Translations under genes and position numbers: made by a program
Assembly: GCF_003412465.1 (NCBI RefSeq)
Contig: NZ_QTJV01000009.1
Span: 124,001-188,000 of the forward strand
Origin: Chitinophaga silvisoli
Lineage (GTDB): Bacteria; Bacteroidota; Bacteroidia; Chitinophagales; Chitinophagaceae
DNA: 64,000 nucleotides
Reading direction: 5' to 3'
Shown: positions 16,471 to 23,757 of the stretch, in pieces
Position numbering within the stretch: the stretch's first letter is position 1
Layout: each line of letters begins with the position of its first letter
Notes under the pieces: generated by a model
The model's database searches: none
The model's input: the letters and a program-made list of their open reading frames with translations, nothing else
What the model was told of the DNA's origin: nothing

Positions 16471-17591
16471 TAATTTCATCCATTAATGAAAATCCGGGAA
16501 CTAATAGTGTGAAATGTGAAATGTCACAGTATATAGCCGATAGATTCGCCAGTCAGAAGTATCGCTTCAATAATGACTTTGTACGTACACCCAGTGCCGC
16601 GATTTTATTCTTTTATTATCTTTCTGAGGTATTAGCTACTGACAAGTATGAACAATACACCAATGAACTACTTGTAGATACATTCCGGATTCTCCTGAAG
16701 ACAAAGAAGGGGGTTAATGAAAGTATTGTTTCTGGTAACGCCTGGATTTTCTCGCACCTGGTTGATAAAGATATGATCAATATTAACCTTGATAGTAACC
16801 TTGAGGATATTGATTTATTGATTTGTAATGATGTTCAGACAAAATTCAGTAACACCCTTGTTCATGGAGGTTTGTTAAGTAAGGCCGCTTACCTCACAGA
16901 CCGGCTGAGAAATACAGTATGTAAAATAAACAGGCACAAAATTGCGGAGAGTCTTGCATATGTGGTTGAAGAAATTGATTACCGTTTGACACTGATAAAT
17001 AAGCACGATATTACAGTAGCGGATCTTGAAGACTTACAAAGGATTTTCTTTTACATGAATAAGCTGTATCCTGAAAAAATTTATTTGATCAAACAGGAAA
17101 GCATTTTTTCAAATGTCGTCTCCAAAATATTGACTTCCTTCAATCCACTTATCAGGGGAGAGATCAGTTATTTTAATCTTTTGGAAGATATGGCATTGAC
17201 ATTAGGTATTTATAATTCTCTTCTGAGATTCGCCGGTAATAAGATGCTACCTGGAGATGTTCCCGATTTATCAGCTTATATTAAGAATATTAACCAGGAT
17301 ATTATTAAACCGGAAACAATTAAGCATCCATACGCAGCCATTAAATGTATGAAGCTGCTGTTAAATATCAGGCCTTTGTATAAGGAATTGCATGAGTATA
17401 ATACCTTACTGCATCGTTTTTATGATGCGCTGTCTTTATATTCACTTAGCAGGCAACCAGGGCATTTTTCCAGCAATATGGGCTTCCCAAATATTGGATT
17501 TTCCGGAGCCACAGGGATAGGGCTTGTATTACTTGAATTTGAGTCTGATAAAAAGATAGATTGGGAAGATGTATTTATGCTTTATTCATAA
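16461..17591 (+). CDS. LanC-like protein lacking zinc ligands
   Basis: The 376-residue soluble protein is all helical. Three stretches match the LanC cyclase layout of Bacteroidota: SIVSGNAWIFSHLVDKDMIN (around residue 88, where relatives have 'GLCGIGWGIEYLI'), LVHGGLLSKAAYLTDRLRN (around 133), and GFPNIGFSGATGIGLVLLEF near the C-terminus (like 'GLAGIGLALL'). The zinc-binding Cys, Cys-His and His of real LanC enzymes are missing: the few Cys present (in VKCEM, LICND, TVCKI, AIKCM) are not in a CHG motif. If the homology is real, the protein is a non-catalytic relative, perhaps a substrate-binding or scaffold subunit. It overlaps the glycosyltransferase end by ten bases; ATG 16467 is an alternative start. 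Moderately sure. Confidence 0.5.
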   Translation: MEMIISSINENPGTNSVKCEMSQYIADRFASQKYRFNNDFVRTPSAAILFFYYLSEVLATDKYEQYTNELLVDTFRILLKTKKGVNESIVSGNAWIFSHLVDKDMININLDSNLEDIDLLICNDVQTKFSNTLVHGGLLSKAAYLTDRLRNTVCKINRHKIAESLAYVVEEIDYRLTLINKHDITVADLEDLQRIFFYMNKLYPEKIYLIKQESIFSNVVSKILTSFNPLIRGEISYFNLLEDMALTLGIYNSLLRFAGNKMLPGDVPDLSAYIKNINQDIIKPETIKHPYAAIKCMKLLLNIRPLYKELHEYNTLLHRFYDALSLYSLSRQPGHFSSNMGFPNIGFSGATGIGLVLLEFESDKKIDWEDVFMLYS

Positions 17592-17641
17592 GACTAAATA
17601 GAAGAAGGAACATATTTGAGCGCTGTTAAAATCCGAAAACA

Positions 17642-18436
17642 ATGAGTATCAGGCAAGTGGTTTTATTGCTTACTAATAATTTATGTTTATCAACGAAATC
17701 TCTTTTCAAAGAAATTGCTGATGGCGCTGATATTTCAGACGATGCATTTATGTTATATCATCATCAACCGGGCAATGAAATACCGGGGTTTCTCATGGAA
17801 GTGAAGAGCCACATTTTCACCGATGATATTCTTTATAATCTCGGGTATGTTCCTTTGTTCAACAAGCTTTTACCTGGAAGTAATCACTTCCCTTTACTGG
17901 ACTTTTATAAAAAATATTCTTCCTATGACTATTACTGGATGATTGAAGATGATGTTCGCTTTACAGGAGACTGGTTCTTCTTTTTTCAGTATTTTTCTAA
18001 ATTTGAAGAATATGACTTAGTTACTTCCCATGTCAGGATTTTTGAGGAAGAACCCTATTGGTATTGGTGGAATACATTGAAACATTCGAGATATTTTATA
18101 CCATTTGAAAGCAGGATAAGATCGTTTAATCCTATTTACCGGGTATCAAGAAAGGCGCTGGAACTCCTGAGTGATGTACTTGATATGAAATGGATAGGAC
18201 ATCACGAAGTACTTTTGCCCACTATAATTTCCCTTGGTAATTTGAAGCTGCTGGATTTTGGAGGAAATGGCCGGTTTGTATTACCTGGTTCTGAGAATAA
18301 GTTTTATACAAGTGAGAATGAAATAGGTGCCTTAAAAAAGGGAACTATGAGATTTCGACCTATAAGGAGGAATGCAGGTCCGCTGAAAAATAAGCTTTAT
18401 CATCCTGTTAAAGCAATACATTCTTCTCTGTTATAA
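17642..18436 (+). CDS. Putative glycosyltransferase
   Basis: This 264-residue protein begins with a strand and nucleotide-binding-like region (RQVVLLLTNNLCLS). Near residue 100 it carries YYWMIEDDVRFTGDWFFFFQ, a DxD-like metal and nucleotide-sugar site in the style of DUF3405-type glycosyltransferases. Later come IYRVSRKALELLSDVLDM and WIGHHEVLLPTIISLGNLKL, where relatives place the acceptor-binding acidic residues. No membrane segment or signal peptide is seen. It is 50 bases after the LanC-like gene and 44 before the next transferase, in the same operon. The sugar and acceptor are unknown. Confidence 0.6.
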   Translation: MSIRQVVLLLTNNLCLSTKSLFKEIADGADISDDAFMLYHHQPGNEIPGFLMEVKSHIFTDDILYNLGYVPLFNKLLPGSNHFPLLDFYKKYSSYDYYWMIEDDVRFTGDWFFFFQYFSKFEEYDLVTSHVRIFEEEPYWYWWNTLKHSRYFIPFESRIRSFNPIYRVSRKALELLSDVLDMKWIGHHEVLLPTIISLGNLKLLDFGGNGRFVLPGSENKFYTSENEIGALKKGTMRFRPIRRNAGPLKNKLYHPVKAIHSSLL

Positions 18437-18480
18437 GTGGTTTTATAATTTCCTGAGGATTTGCCAGCAAAAAAGAAAAA

Positions 18481-19374
18481 ATGAGAATTGCATATCTGAT
18501 CTTAGCTCATAGGAATATTTCACAGTTATCAACTTTAATAGACCTGCTGACAATTGATACTGATAACTTTTGCTTTATTCATCTCGACGCTAAAATATCG
18601 AGCAACAGGGTTAAAGACCTGGTCGCCAATAAGGTTACTTCGGGAAAATATAAGATAATTAGGCACACAATAGATGTTAAATGGGGTGGATTCTCTATGA
18701 TAGAAGCATCCCTGCATTTAATTAAAGGGGCCTTAAAACATAAAAAGATAGATTTTGATTATTTCGCTTTATTGAGTGGAATGGACTTGCCTATAAAAGA
18801 TAATAACTATATCGATAAATATCTGATTAGTAATTCTGGAGAATATTATCTGGAGAATTTCAAAATTCCTAACTACGACCAATGGAGTGGAGATGGCGGA
18901 AAGAATAGACTTGAACATTATTGGTTTGTAGATGAATTAGGTATAAAGGAATCTACAAGACTAGTTAGATGTCAAAAGGAGATGGGGCTAAAAAGAGAGA
19001 TGCCGGCGTATGTCCGGCAGTTTTACGGAGGGTCTCAATGGTGGACAATTTCAAGGAGATGTGCGGAGTTTGTCATAGATTTTGTAAATAATAACATGGA
19101 AGTATATGAATTTTTTAAACGATGCCTTATTCCTGACGAACTCTTCTTTCATACAATTATAATGAATTCAAGATTTGCATCACGGGGATATAATAATAAC
19201 CTGCGTTGTATAGATTGGGCGTCCGGACCGGAATTTCCTAAAGTTTTTGATATCAGCGATTTTGATTTTCTTATTACTCATGCTGCATTATATGCGCGTA
19301 AGTTTGACATTCTCCATGATGCTGATATCATGGCAAAAATAATAAATCATATAAAAAACAGGTCTAGTGAATAA
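18481..19374 (+). CDS. GT14-type (core-2/I-branching) glycosyltransferase
   Basis: The 297-residue protein matches the GT14 pattern: MRIAYLILAHRN at the start, FIHLDAK, YFALLSGMDLPIKDNNYIDK (about 92-111), GGSQWWTISRRCAEFVIDF (about 182-200) and IPDELFFHTIIMNSRF (about 216-231). In eukaryotes the family adds beta-1,6-GlcNAc; bacterial members are often xylosyl- or hexosyltransferases. Without a membrane anchor it should act in the cytoplasm. It is the last gene of the AT-rich cluster and completes a set of four glycosyltransferase domains in three genes. Its product may glycosylate the peptide or a carrier glycan; the direction of the pathway is not visible. Confidence 0.8.
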   Translation: MRIAYLILAHRNISQLSTLIDLLTIDTDNFCFIHLDAKISSNRVKDLVANKVTSGKYKIIRHTIDVKWGGFSMIEASLHLIKGALKHKKIDFDYFALLSGMDLPIKDNNYIDKYLISNSGEYYLENFKIPNYDQWSGDGGKNRLEHYWFVDELGIKESTRLVRCQKEMGLKREMPAYVRQFYGGSQWWTISRRCAEFVIDFVNNNMEVYEFFKRCLIPDELFFHTIIMNSRFASRGYNNNLRCIDWASGPEFPKVFDISDFDFLITHAALYARKFDILHDADIMAKIINHIKNRSSE

Positions 19375-19382
19375 AACGGAGC

Positions 19383-19577
19383 ATGTTAGTAATTACCCTG
19401 TTTTGTGATCCCATTGCACAATACACGAACTTATTTTATAAGATGCTTAAATCAAGATCCCCACTACGAACTGGTAAGTGTTTTTGCGAAAGCGGTTTAA
19501 AATATAGACATTGCCATCGTTCAGCATATCAACAGCTTAATCAATTACCCAAGGAGGAGCTTTTAAAGGACGATTAG
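19383..19577 (+). CDS. Small SEC-C motif protein
   Basis: A 64-residue frame with the metal-binding SEC-C pattern CFCESGLKYRHCHR (C-X-C then SG, then C-H), as at the end of SecA and in many small proteins. It starts eight bases after the glycosyltransferase stop; an internal ATG (MLKSRSPLRTGKC) is an alternative start that gives a more natural protein. SEC-C domains bind zinc and often protein partners. Whether it belongs to the peptide cluster is uncertain. The 138 bases that follow hold no gene. Confidence 0.6.
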   Translation: MLVITLFCDPIAQYTNLFYKMLKSRSPLRTGKCFCESGLKYRHCHRSAYQQLNQLPKEELLKDD

Positions 19578-19715
19578 GTAATTGCAAAGCGTTTTGGTTT
19601 ACTGGATGAAAGTCATAAGTAAGATAAATTATAACTCAGAGTATGGCATTTTAAGTGAGGACAAATTGCTCTCCTTAAACGAAAATTTGATGCACATCTG
19701 TCTTTTCTCTCTTCT

Positions 19716-19943
19716 TTAAATAAGAAAAGATTTTACTTCGTTCTCAGGCAGTCCTGTATATTTACAAAACTCACTTACAGTTACAAATTGCTTTGCACCT
19801 TTCCCATTATCCTCTCTTATTCTCTGCAGCAAATCCCGCGCAGCCCTCTCCTTCCTCCCGGTGATATTCATCACATCCTTGGCGGAAATTACAATGCGGT
19901 TTGGTATGACTTTATGCGAAATCGGCATATTCGGATGCGACAT
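19716..19943 (-). CDS. Small HTH-like protein, intact copy
   Basis: A 75-residue protein: MSHPNMPISHKVIPNRIVIS, then AKDVMNITGRKERAARDLLQ, RIREDNGKGAKQFVTVSEFC and KYTGLPENEVKSFLI. The pattern 'VMNITGRKERAARDLL' followed by a basic linker and 'TVSEFCKYTGLPENEV' looks like a small winged or excisionase-like DNA-binding protein, with the C-terminal 'EFCKYTGLPENEV' as a second helix pair. It is divergent from the DUF6266 gene over 127 bases. A copy, broken by tandem repeats, lies at 2545-3060 in the same arrangement. I infer a regulator of the DUF6266 module; no direct evidence. Confidence 0.65.
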   Translation of the reverse strand: MSHPNMPISHKVIPNRIVISAKDVMNITGRKERAARDLLQRIREDNGKGAKQFVTVSEFCKYTGLPENEVKSFLI

Positions 19944-20070
19944 TTTTTTGGGTTGAAATGCCGGTGTAGCTTGGTGTTAGTGATCCAAATGTAATGTATT
20001 CTGCGCAGAATGAGCCTGACGGACATGGCGATGAAATTGTCCTTATTAAAGTGATTTAAATGATATCAAA

Positions 20071-20829
20071 ATGGCAAGAGTAGGAGGAATTTTGCCCTTG
20101 AAGGGCAGTATTGGAAATATCACCTTTTATAAAACCAAAGCTGGAAACCTGGCGAGGGAGAAAGGAGGTGTTGAGGCTAACCGTATTGCGACGGATCCGG
20201 CGTTTGAACGGACGAGGGAAAACGGGGAAGAGTTTGGCAGGGCTGGAAAGGCAGGAAGACTGATGAGGACCGCTTTAAGGGCTTTGGTGCAGAATGCCAG
20301 TGATACCTACGTGACAGGGAGGTTGACGAGGGCTTTTGTAAAGGTGATTCAGGCTGACCAGGTCAGTGTGCGTGGAAAGCGGAATGTGATCGATGGAGAG
20401 GCAGAGTTATTGCAGGGATTTGAGTTTAATGCCGGGGCTTCCCTGGGAAGTACCTTTTATGCGCTCTATGTGGCAACCATTGACCGGGTTGCAGGCACCG
20501 CAACCTTAAATGTGCCTGCCTTCATACCCTTTAATATGATTGCTGCCCCTGCAGGTGCGACCCATTATAAAATCTCTGTGGGAGCTGCGGAGATTGATTT
20601 TGAGGCGGAGACTTTCGTGAATAATATCCTGGATAGTGGTGAACTGCCTCTGGATAAAGTTGCGACGGCACCACTGGTTTTATCTGCTGCGCTTACGGCG
20701 AATAGCACGAAGCCACTTTTTTTGGCTTTGGGTATTGAGTTCTTCCAGCAGGTCAATAATGGGCTGTACTCCCTGAATAATGGAGCATTTAACGCCCTAT
20801 CCATTGTCGCGGTATCTGGTACACCTTAA
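20071..20829 (+). CDS. DUF6266-family protein
   Basis: The 252-residue protein starts MARVGGILPLKGSIGNITFY then KTKAGNLAREKGGVEANRI. It has the pattern of DUF6266 proteins in Bacteroidota: a glycine-rich N-terminus with a 'ITFYK' strand, a 'DPAFERTRENGEEFGRAGKA' segment and a long beta-rich rest. No signal peptide is present. The function is unknown. It stands at the head of a three-gene set with a DUF5675 protein and a holin-like protein, which hints at a phage-derived or secretion-linked particle, but no capsid or tail gene is present here. The first 20 codons recur as a fragment at 3176. Confidence 0.75.
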   Translation: MARVGGILPLKGSIGNITFYKTKAGNLAREKGGVEANRIATDPAFERTRENGEEFGRAGKAGRLMRTALRALVQNASDTYVTGRLTRAFVKVIQADQVSVRGKRNVIDGEAELLQGFEFNAGASLGSTFYALYVATIDRVAGTATLNVPAFIPFNMIAAPAGATHYKISVGAAEIDFEAETFVNNILDSGELPLDKVATAPLVLSAALTANSTKPLFLALGIEFFQQVNNGLYSLNNGAFNALSIVAVSGTP

Positions 20830-20840
20830 TACCTCTTGCT

Positions 20841-21245
20841 ATGGAACTGGTATTGATGCGGGAGTATTTTCATTCGGGTACGAATGGTGCCTTATACATG
20901 AGTGGGACCCGGCTTTGTTATACTATTGAGTTGCCCTGGCAGGATAACCATGTGGGCTGTTCATGTATTCCGGAAGGGACTTATGCATTGCGAAAGCGGT
21001 TTAGTGAGCGGAAGAAATGGCACCTCGAGGTGCTGGAAGTACCTGGTCGGAGTATGATCTTGATTCATCCCGCGAATAATGCGATGAAGGAGCTGCAGGG
21101 ATGTATTGCGCCGGTGACCAGTGTTCAGGGGGAAGGATTGGGGAGTTATTCCCTGCGGGCCATGGATATTGTGAGGCGGAACGTGTATAAGGCGCTCGAT
21201 GAGAAGGAACAGGTTTTTTTAACGATCAAAAAAATGCAACTATGA
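20841..21245 (+). CDS. DUF5675-family protein
   Basis: The 134-residue protein begins MELVLMREYFHSGTNGALYM, followed by TRLCYTIELPWQDNHVGCSC and IPEGTYALRKRFSERK, then MILIHPANNAMKELQGCIAP. That is the DUF5675 pattern, with the conserved ELPWQ-D..., IPEGTY, H-PAN and L-GCI motifs. Such proteins occur in phages and secretion loci and resemble a peptidoglycan-acting L,D-transpeptidase-like fold; the His and Cys residues (IHPAN and GCIAP) could be catalytic, but this is inference. It lies 11 bases after DUF6266 and overlaps the next gene as ATGA. Confidence 0.8.
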   Translation: MELVLMREYFHSGTNGALYMSGTRLCYTIELPWQDNHVGCSCIPEGTYALRKRFSERKKWHLEVLEVPGRSMILIHPANNAMKELQGCIAPVTSVQGEGLGSYSLRAMDIVRRNVYKALDEKEQVFLTIKKMQL

Positions 21246-21466
21246 ATATTGCGGAGCGGTTGGTGGCGCCCACGCCACCATTTTTTCAGAAAGTACGTAA
21301 TGTGGGATTGGTGCTGTTGGCGATCAGTGGAACGATTGCAGGGCTGCCGGTGGCAGTACCTGCAGTCCTGACACAGATTGCCGGGTACCTGGCCGTGGCC
21401 GGGACGGTAATGAGTGGGATTAGCCAGGCGACGGTGGATACCGGAGAAATGGCTAAGAGTAGATGA
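21242..21466 (+). CDS. Holin-like small membrane protein
   Basis: A 74-residue protein with two hydrophobic segments (about residues 19-35, KVRNVGLVLLAISGTIAGLP, and 40-60, LTQIAGYLAVAGTVMSG) and a short polar tail. The size, two helices and place right after a DUF5675 gene (shared ATGA at 21242-21245) suggest a holin or a membrane accessory in a lysis-type cassette. No sequence motif proves it. A terminator follows at 21514. Confidence 0.6.
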   Translation: MNIAERLVAPTPPFFQKVRNVGLVLLAISGTIAGLPVAVPAVLTQIAGYLAVAGTVMSGISQATVDTGEMAKSR

Positions 21467-21513
21467 AATGGATTCAAGCCGGTGGTGTAGCTTCCTGAAG
21501 GCTGGTGTGGTGA

Positions 21514-21547
21514 GGGGCTGTCTCAAAACTTAGAGACAGCCCCTTTT
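21514..21547 (+). terminator. Rho-independent terminator after the DUF6266 module
   Basis: A perfect 11-bp stem (GGGGCTGTCTC and its complement) with an eight-base loop AAAACTTA, then four T. It closes the module and is 47 bases after the holin-like stop. A related half, GGGGTGTCTCAAAAC, is at 22713-22727 after the next gene. Confidence 0.88.
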
Positions 21548-21608
21548 ATCCGAGTACCTGATGGAGAGAATTTTTGTACATGTAATTCTCAGCGCCTTCC
21601 GGCAACTT
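21548..21608 (+). repeat. Dispersed repeat, copy 1
   Basis: Bases 21555-21589 (TACCTGATGGAGAGAATTTT continuing to TGTAATTC) match the reverse complement of the 35324-35358 stretch with one difference seen, and similarity continues more weakly on both sides over about 60 bases. The stretch can be read as coding from ATG 21561 (MERIFVHVILSAFRQL) but ends after 44 codons with no recognisable domain. Nothing else is seen in 21609-21841 except AT-rich DNA upstream of the next gene. Confidence 0.7.
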
Positions 21609-21841
21609 ATGATCCACCCGTCTAATTTAAACTACCGGCTGGGAGACTATGGTTTTAATATTAGAACGATATTAGCATATGAAGAGATAATTTAGAGCAC
21701 GCATACTTCTCACTCTCGTAAGCTGCCCCTATGGATACTAAAATGAACAATGATAAAGAAATAAATTTCTTATTTGTATCAGTTAATCTATCTTTACATC
21801 CGGTACAATTCTGTTAATCTATTAGAATCCCTACATCATTA

Positions 21842-22705
21842 ATGAAAAAGTTATTTCTAATGCTTGGCTGTTTGATAGCAGCAGGCAGTTTGTATGCCCA
21901 GTTTTCCTCTTACCAACAAGTAAAATACCCGGGCGCATTCAGTAGTTTTCGTACAGACACTGCTGCTACTTACCCCTCTATTTACGGTGCACTTGCTGGT
22001 TCATCTTACCCCTTCACGGTAAACAACCTGGTAATACAGGGTGCTAATGGCAGTAGTAATGACGTTGTGATCGCCACAGGTACTACCCCATCGGCTAACC
22101 TGGTAGTGAAATCAGCTGGATTAGTAGGGATAGGTACTACAGCCCCAGGGTATAAACTGGATGTCTTAATGAACTCTTCTCAAGCAGGTTATGCATTCCG
22201 CGTGATGTCGGCTGATAATCGCTTCATTGTGATGAATACAAAATTACCTTCAGGTAGCTTTAATTCAATAGTGAAAGCGAATGATCAGGGTATCATTTAC
22301 TCTGGCGGCACAGTAGGTACTGGTGGATTAGTCATCGCGCCATGGCTGGCGGGACCAGCAGGAATTAGAATGGATAGTTTAGGTAATGTGGGAATAGGTA
22401 CGGCTAATCCTGTTAGTACACTTTCCGTAAAAGGTACTGTCACTGCTATGAAATTGAAAGTGACACAATCCGGCTGGGCTGATTTTGTATTTGATCCCGG
22501 ATACCATGTCCCATCATTGTATGAAGTGGAGTCTTATATTAAAGAGAATAAGCACCTGCCTGATGTACCTTCCGCTGCCGTAATAGAAAAAGAGGGGCAG
22601 GACGTGGGTGAAATGAATAAGATCCTGTTGCAGAAGTTAGAAGAAATGACCTTACAATTGATCCGCCTCCAGAGGGAAGTAGATGAATTAAAGAGTAAGA
22701 AATAA
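21842..22705 (+). CDS. Secreted protein with tail-fibre-like C-terminus
   Basis: The 287-residue product has a signal peptide (MKKLFLMLGCLIAAGSLYAQ). The middle is beta-rich with repeats like VGIGTTAPGYKLDVLM and VGIGTANPVSTLSVKG, the glycine-threonine pattern of Bacteroidota adhesin or tail-spike repeats. The C-terminus (KLKVTQSGWADFVFDPGYHV, PSLYEVESYIKENKHLPDVP and then EMNKILLQKLEEMTLQLIRL) matches the usual Bacteroidota ending: a 'WADFVF' strand, an 'HLPDVPSA' loop and a coiled coil of about 30 residues. Such tails trimerise in related proteins, and some behave as endosialidase-type chaperone domains. Role unknown; likely cell-surface or secreted. Confidence 0.75.
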   Translation: MKKLFLMLGCLIAAGSLYAQFSSYQQVKYPGAFSSFRTDTAATYPSIYGALAGSSYPFTVNNLVIQGANGSSNDVVIATGTTPSANLVVKSAGLVGIGTTAPGYKLDVLMNSSQAGYAFRVMSADNRFIVMNTKLPSGSFNSIVKANDQGIIYSGGTVGTGGLVIAPWLAGPAGIRMDSLGNVGIGTANPVSTLSVKGTVTAMKLKVTQSGWADFVFDPGYHVPSLYEVESYIKENKHLPDVPSAAVIEKEGQDVGEMNKILLQKLEEMTLQLIRLQREVDELKSKK

Positions 22706-22822
22706 AAAAAAGGGGTGTCTCAAAACGTGGAAATCCTTATATAGGCCCTTATATAAGATTTGAACCGGGAGACAAACCTACATTTCATCCCAAAAGTGAT
22801 AATTAGTTTAAAATAATATTAT

Positions 22823-23089
22823 ATGTTAAGATATTGGTTTGAATTTGATTTAAATTTCGCGGATGTTGCCAAAATACCCTCTGGTACACTAATAGGTTGT
22901 GGTATTACTGCAAATAATTATGAAGATGCAATTGGGATTTTGAAAGAAAAAGTCTTTAAAACCAATGACCTTCCGGTAATAAAGGGAATGGTTGAAAATG
23001 TTGATATAAGAACATTAGATCAAGGTCATGTAATACCCAACATGGCTCCCCCTGTTGCAAGGGGAGTGTGGTTTCCAATGGGGTATTGA
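22823..23089 (+). CDS. Conserved uncharacterised small protein
   Basis: The 88-residue protein (MLRYWFEFDLNFADVAKIPS, GTLIGCGITANNYEDAIGIL, then VDIRTLDQGHVIPNMAPPVA) has the look of a widely spread small family with fixed 'LGCGVTAYNYEDA' and 'DVDVRTLDQGHVIPNM..P..RGVWFP' signatures, often found near toxin or immunity genes. I do not know its function. The conserved 'GHVIPNM' and 'RGVWFPMGY' may be a ligand site. Its neighbours give no hint; a terminator-like stem follows at 23197. Confidence 0.65.
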   Translation: MLRYWFEFDLNFADVAKIPSGTLIGCGITANNYEDAIGILKEKVFKTNDLPVIKGMVENVDIRTLDQGHVIPNMAPPVARGVWFPMGY

Positions 23090-23196
23090 AAAAGGACCGA
23101 TGCAGGAAAGTGCTGATGATGACTGCGATGATTGGCAATAATTCGTTAATAGCAATCTTCTAATAATGAGTAAAATAGCTTTTCTGTTGCAATTGT

Positions 23197-23242
23197 AAGT
23201 AAGACAAAAGGCAACAAGATTTTGTTGCCTTTTGTCTTACTT
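23197..23242. terminator. Bidirectional terminator
   Basis: A perfect 21-bp stem (arms 23197-23217 and 23222-23242, core AAAAGGCAACAA / TTGTTGCCTTTT) with a GATT loop, between the plus-strand gene and the minus-strand genes ending at 23331. The A and T tracts within the stem fit use in both directions. Confidence 0.85.
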
Positions 23243-23251
23243 ATTATCGAC

Positions 23252-23300
23252 ACTGAGCTACGGAATCTGATCCCATTTTTCTCAAACGGAGCGCGAAGAC
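23252..23300 (-). pseudogene. tRNA-Lys 5' remnant with its upstream flank
   Basis: The stretch ACTGAGCTACGGAATC (23252-23267) is identical to the 5' end of the tRNA-Lys at 38300-38372, and further on AAACGG and GCGAAGA match the sequence upstream of that gene. The 3' half of the tRNA is missing. It is a broken duplicate, not a functional tRNA. Confidence 0.7.
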
Positions 23301-23330
23301 AGGAAAATATTTATCCCTACCATATAAGTT

Positions 23331-23753
23331 TTATAAACCTGCGAAATTAAATGCTTTATTATTTTCATTTGGTTGCAATAAATCCCAAAGATTACCATAT
23401 AAATCTTCAAATACCGCCACCATTCCATAAGCTTCTTCCTTCGGTGGCCGGACAAATTTCACCTGCCGCTCAAGCATTTTATTATAATCCCTCAGGCAAT
23501 CATCTGTAAATAAAAAGAATCCCACTCTCCCACCTGCCTGGTTCCCAACACTCGCCAGCTGTTGCTCATTGGCCGCCTTCGCCAGCAGCAGGCAACATTC
23601 TCCTGCACCTTTGGGGGCGATCAATACCCATCTCTTCTCTTCAGATAATGGAGTATCTTCGATTATGCAGAAATCTAATTTCTCCGTATAGAATTTAATC
23701 GCGTCGTCATAATCTTTTACGACCAATGCTACTTGTGCGATCCATTGCTTCAT
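23331..23753 (-). CDS. VOC-family (glyoxalase-like) protein
   Basis: The 140-residue protein has the vicinal-oxygen-chelate fold pattern: QVALVVKDYDDAIKFYTEKL at the start, FFLFTDDCLRDYNKMLERQV in the middle, and VAVFEDLYGNLWDLLQPNEN at the end. The metal ligands would be the usual His/Glu set; a clear N-terminal His is replaced here (AQVALVV rather than 'HVxLxV'), but Glu in FEDLYGNLWDLLQ is present. That suggests a variant or a non-enzymatic role. ATG 23753 starts at MKQWIA; the frame continues upstream only into the neighbouring gene. It follows the serine hydrolase by four bases and is probably translated with it. Confidence 0.8.
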   Translation of the reverse strand: MKQWIAQVALVVKDYDDAIKFYTEKLDFCIIEDTPLSEEKRWVLIAPKGAGECCLLLAKAANEQQLASVGNQAGGRVGFFLFTDDCLRDYNKMLERQVKFVRPPKEEAYGMVAVFEDLYGNLWDLLQPNENNKAFNFAGL

Positions 23754-23757
23754 ACCG

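Noticed and set aside
22713..22727. GGGGTGTCTCAAAAC after the tail-fibre-like gene as a terminator
   Set aside because: It resembles one arm of the 21514 terminator, but the second arm is missing, so no stem forms.
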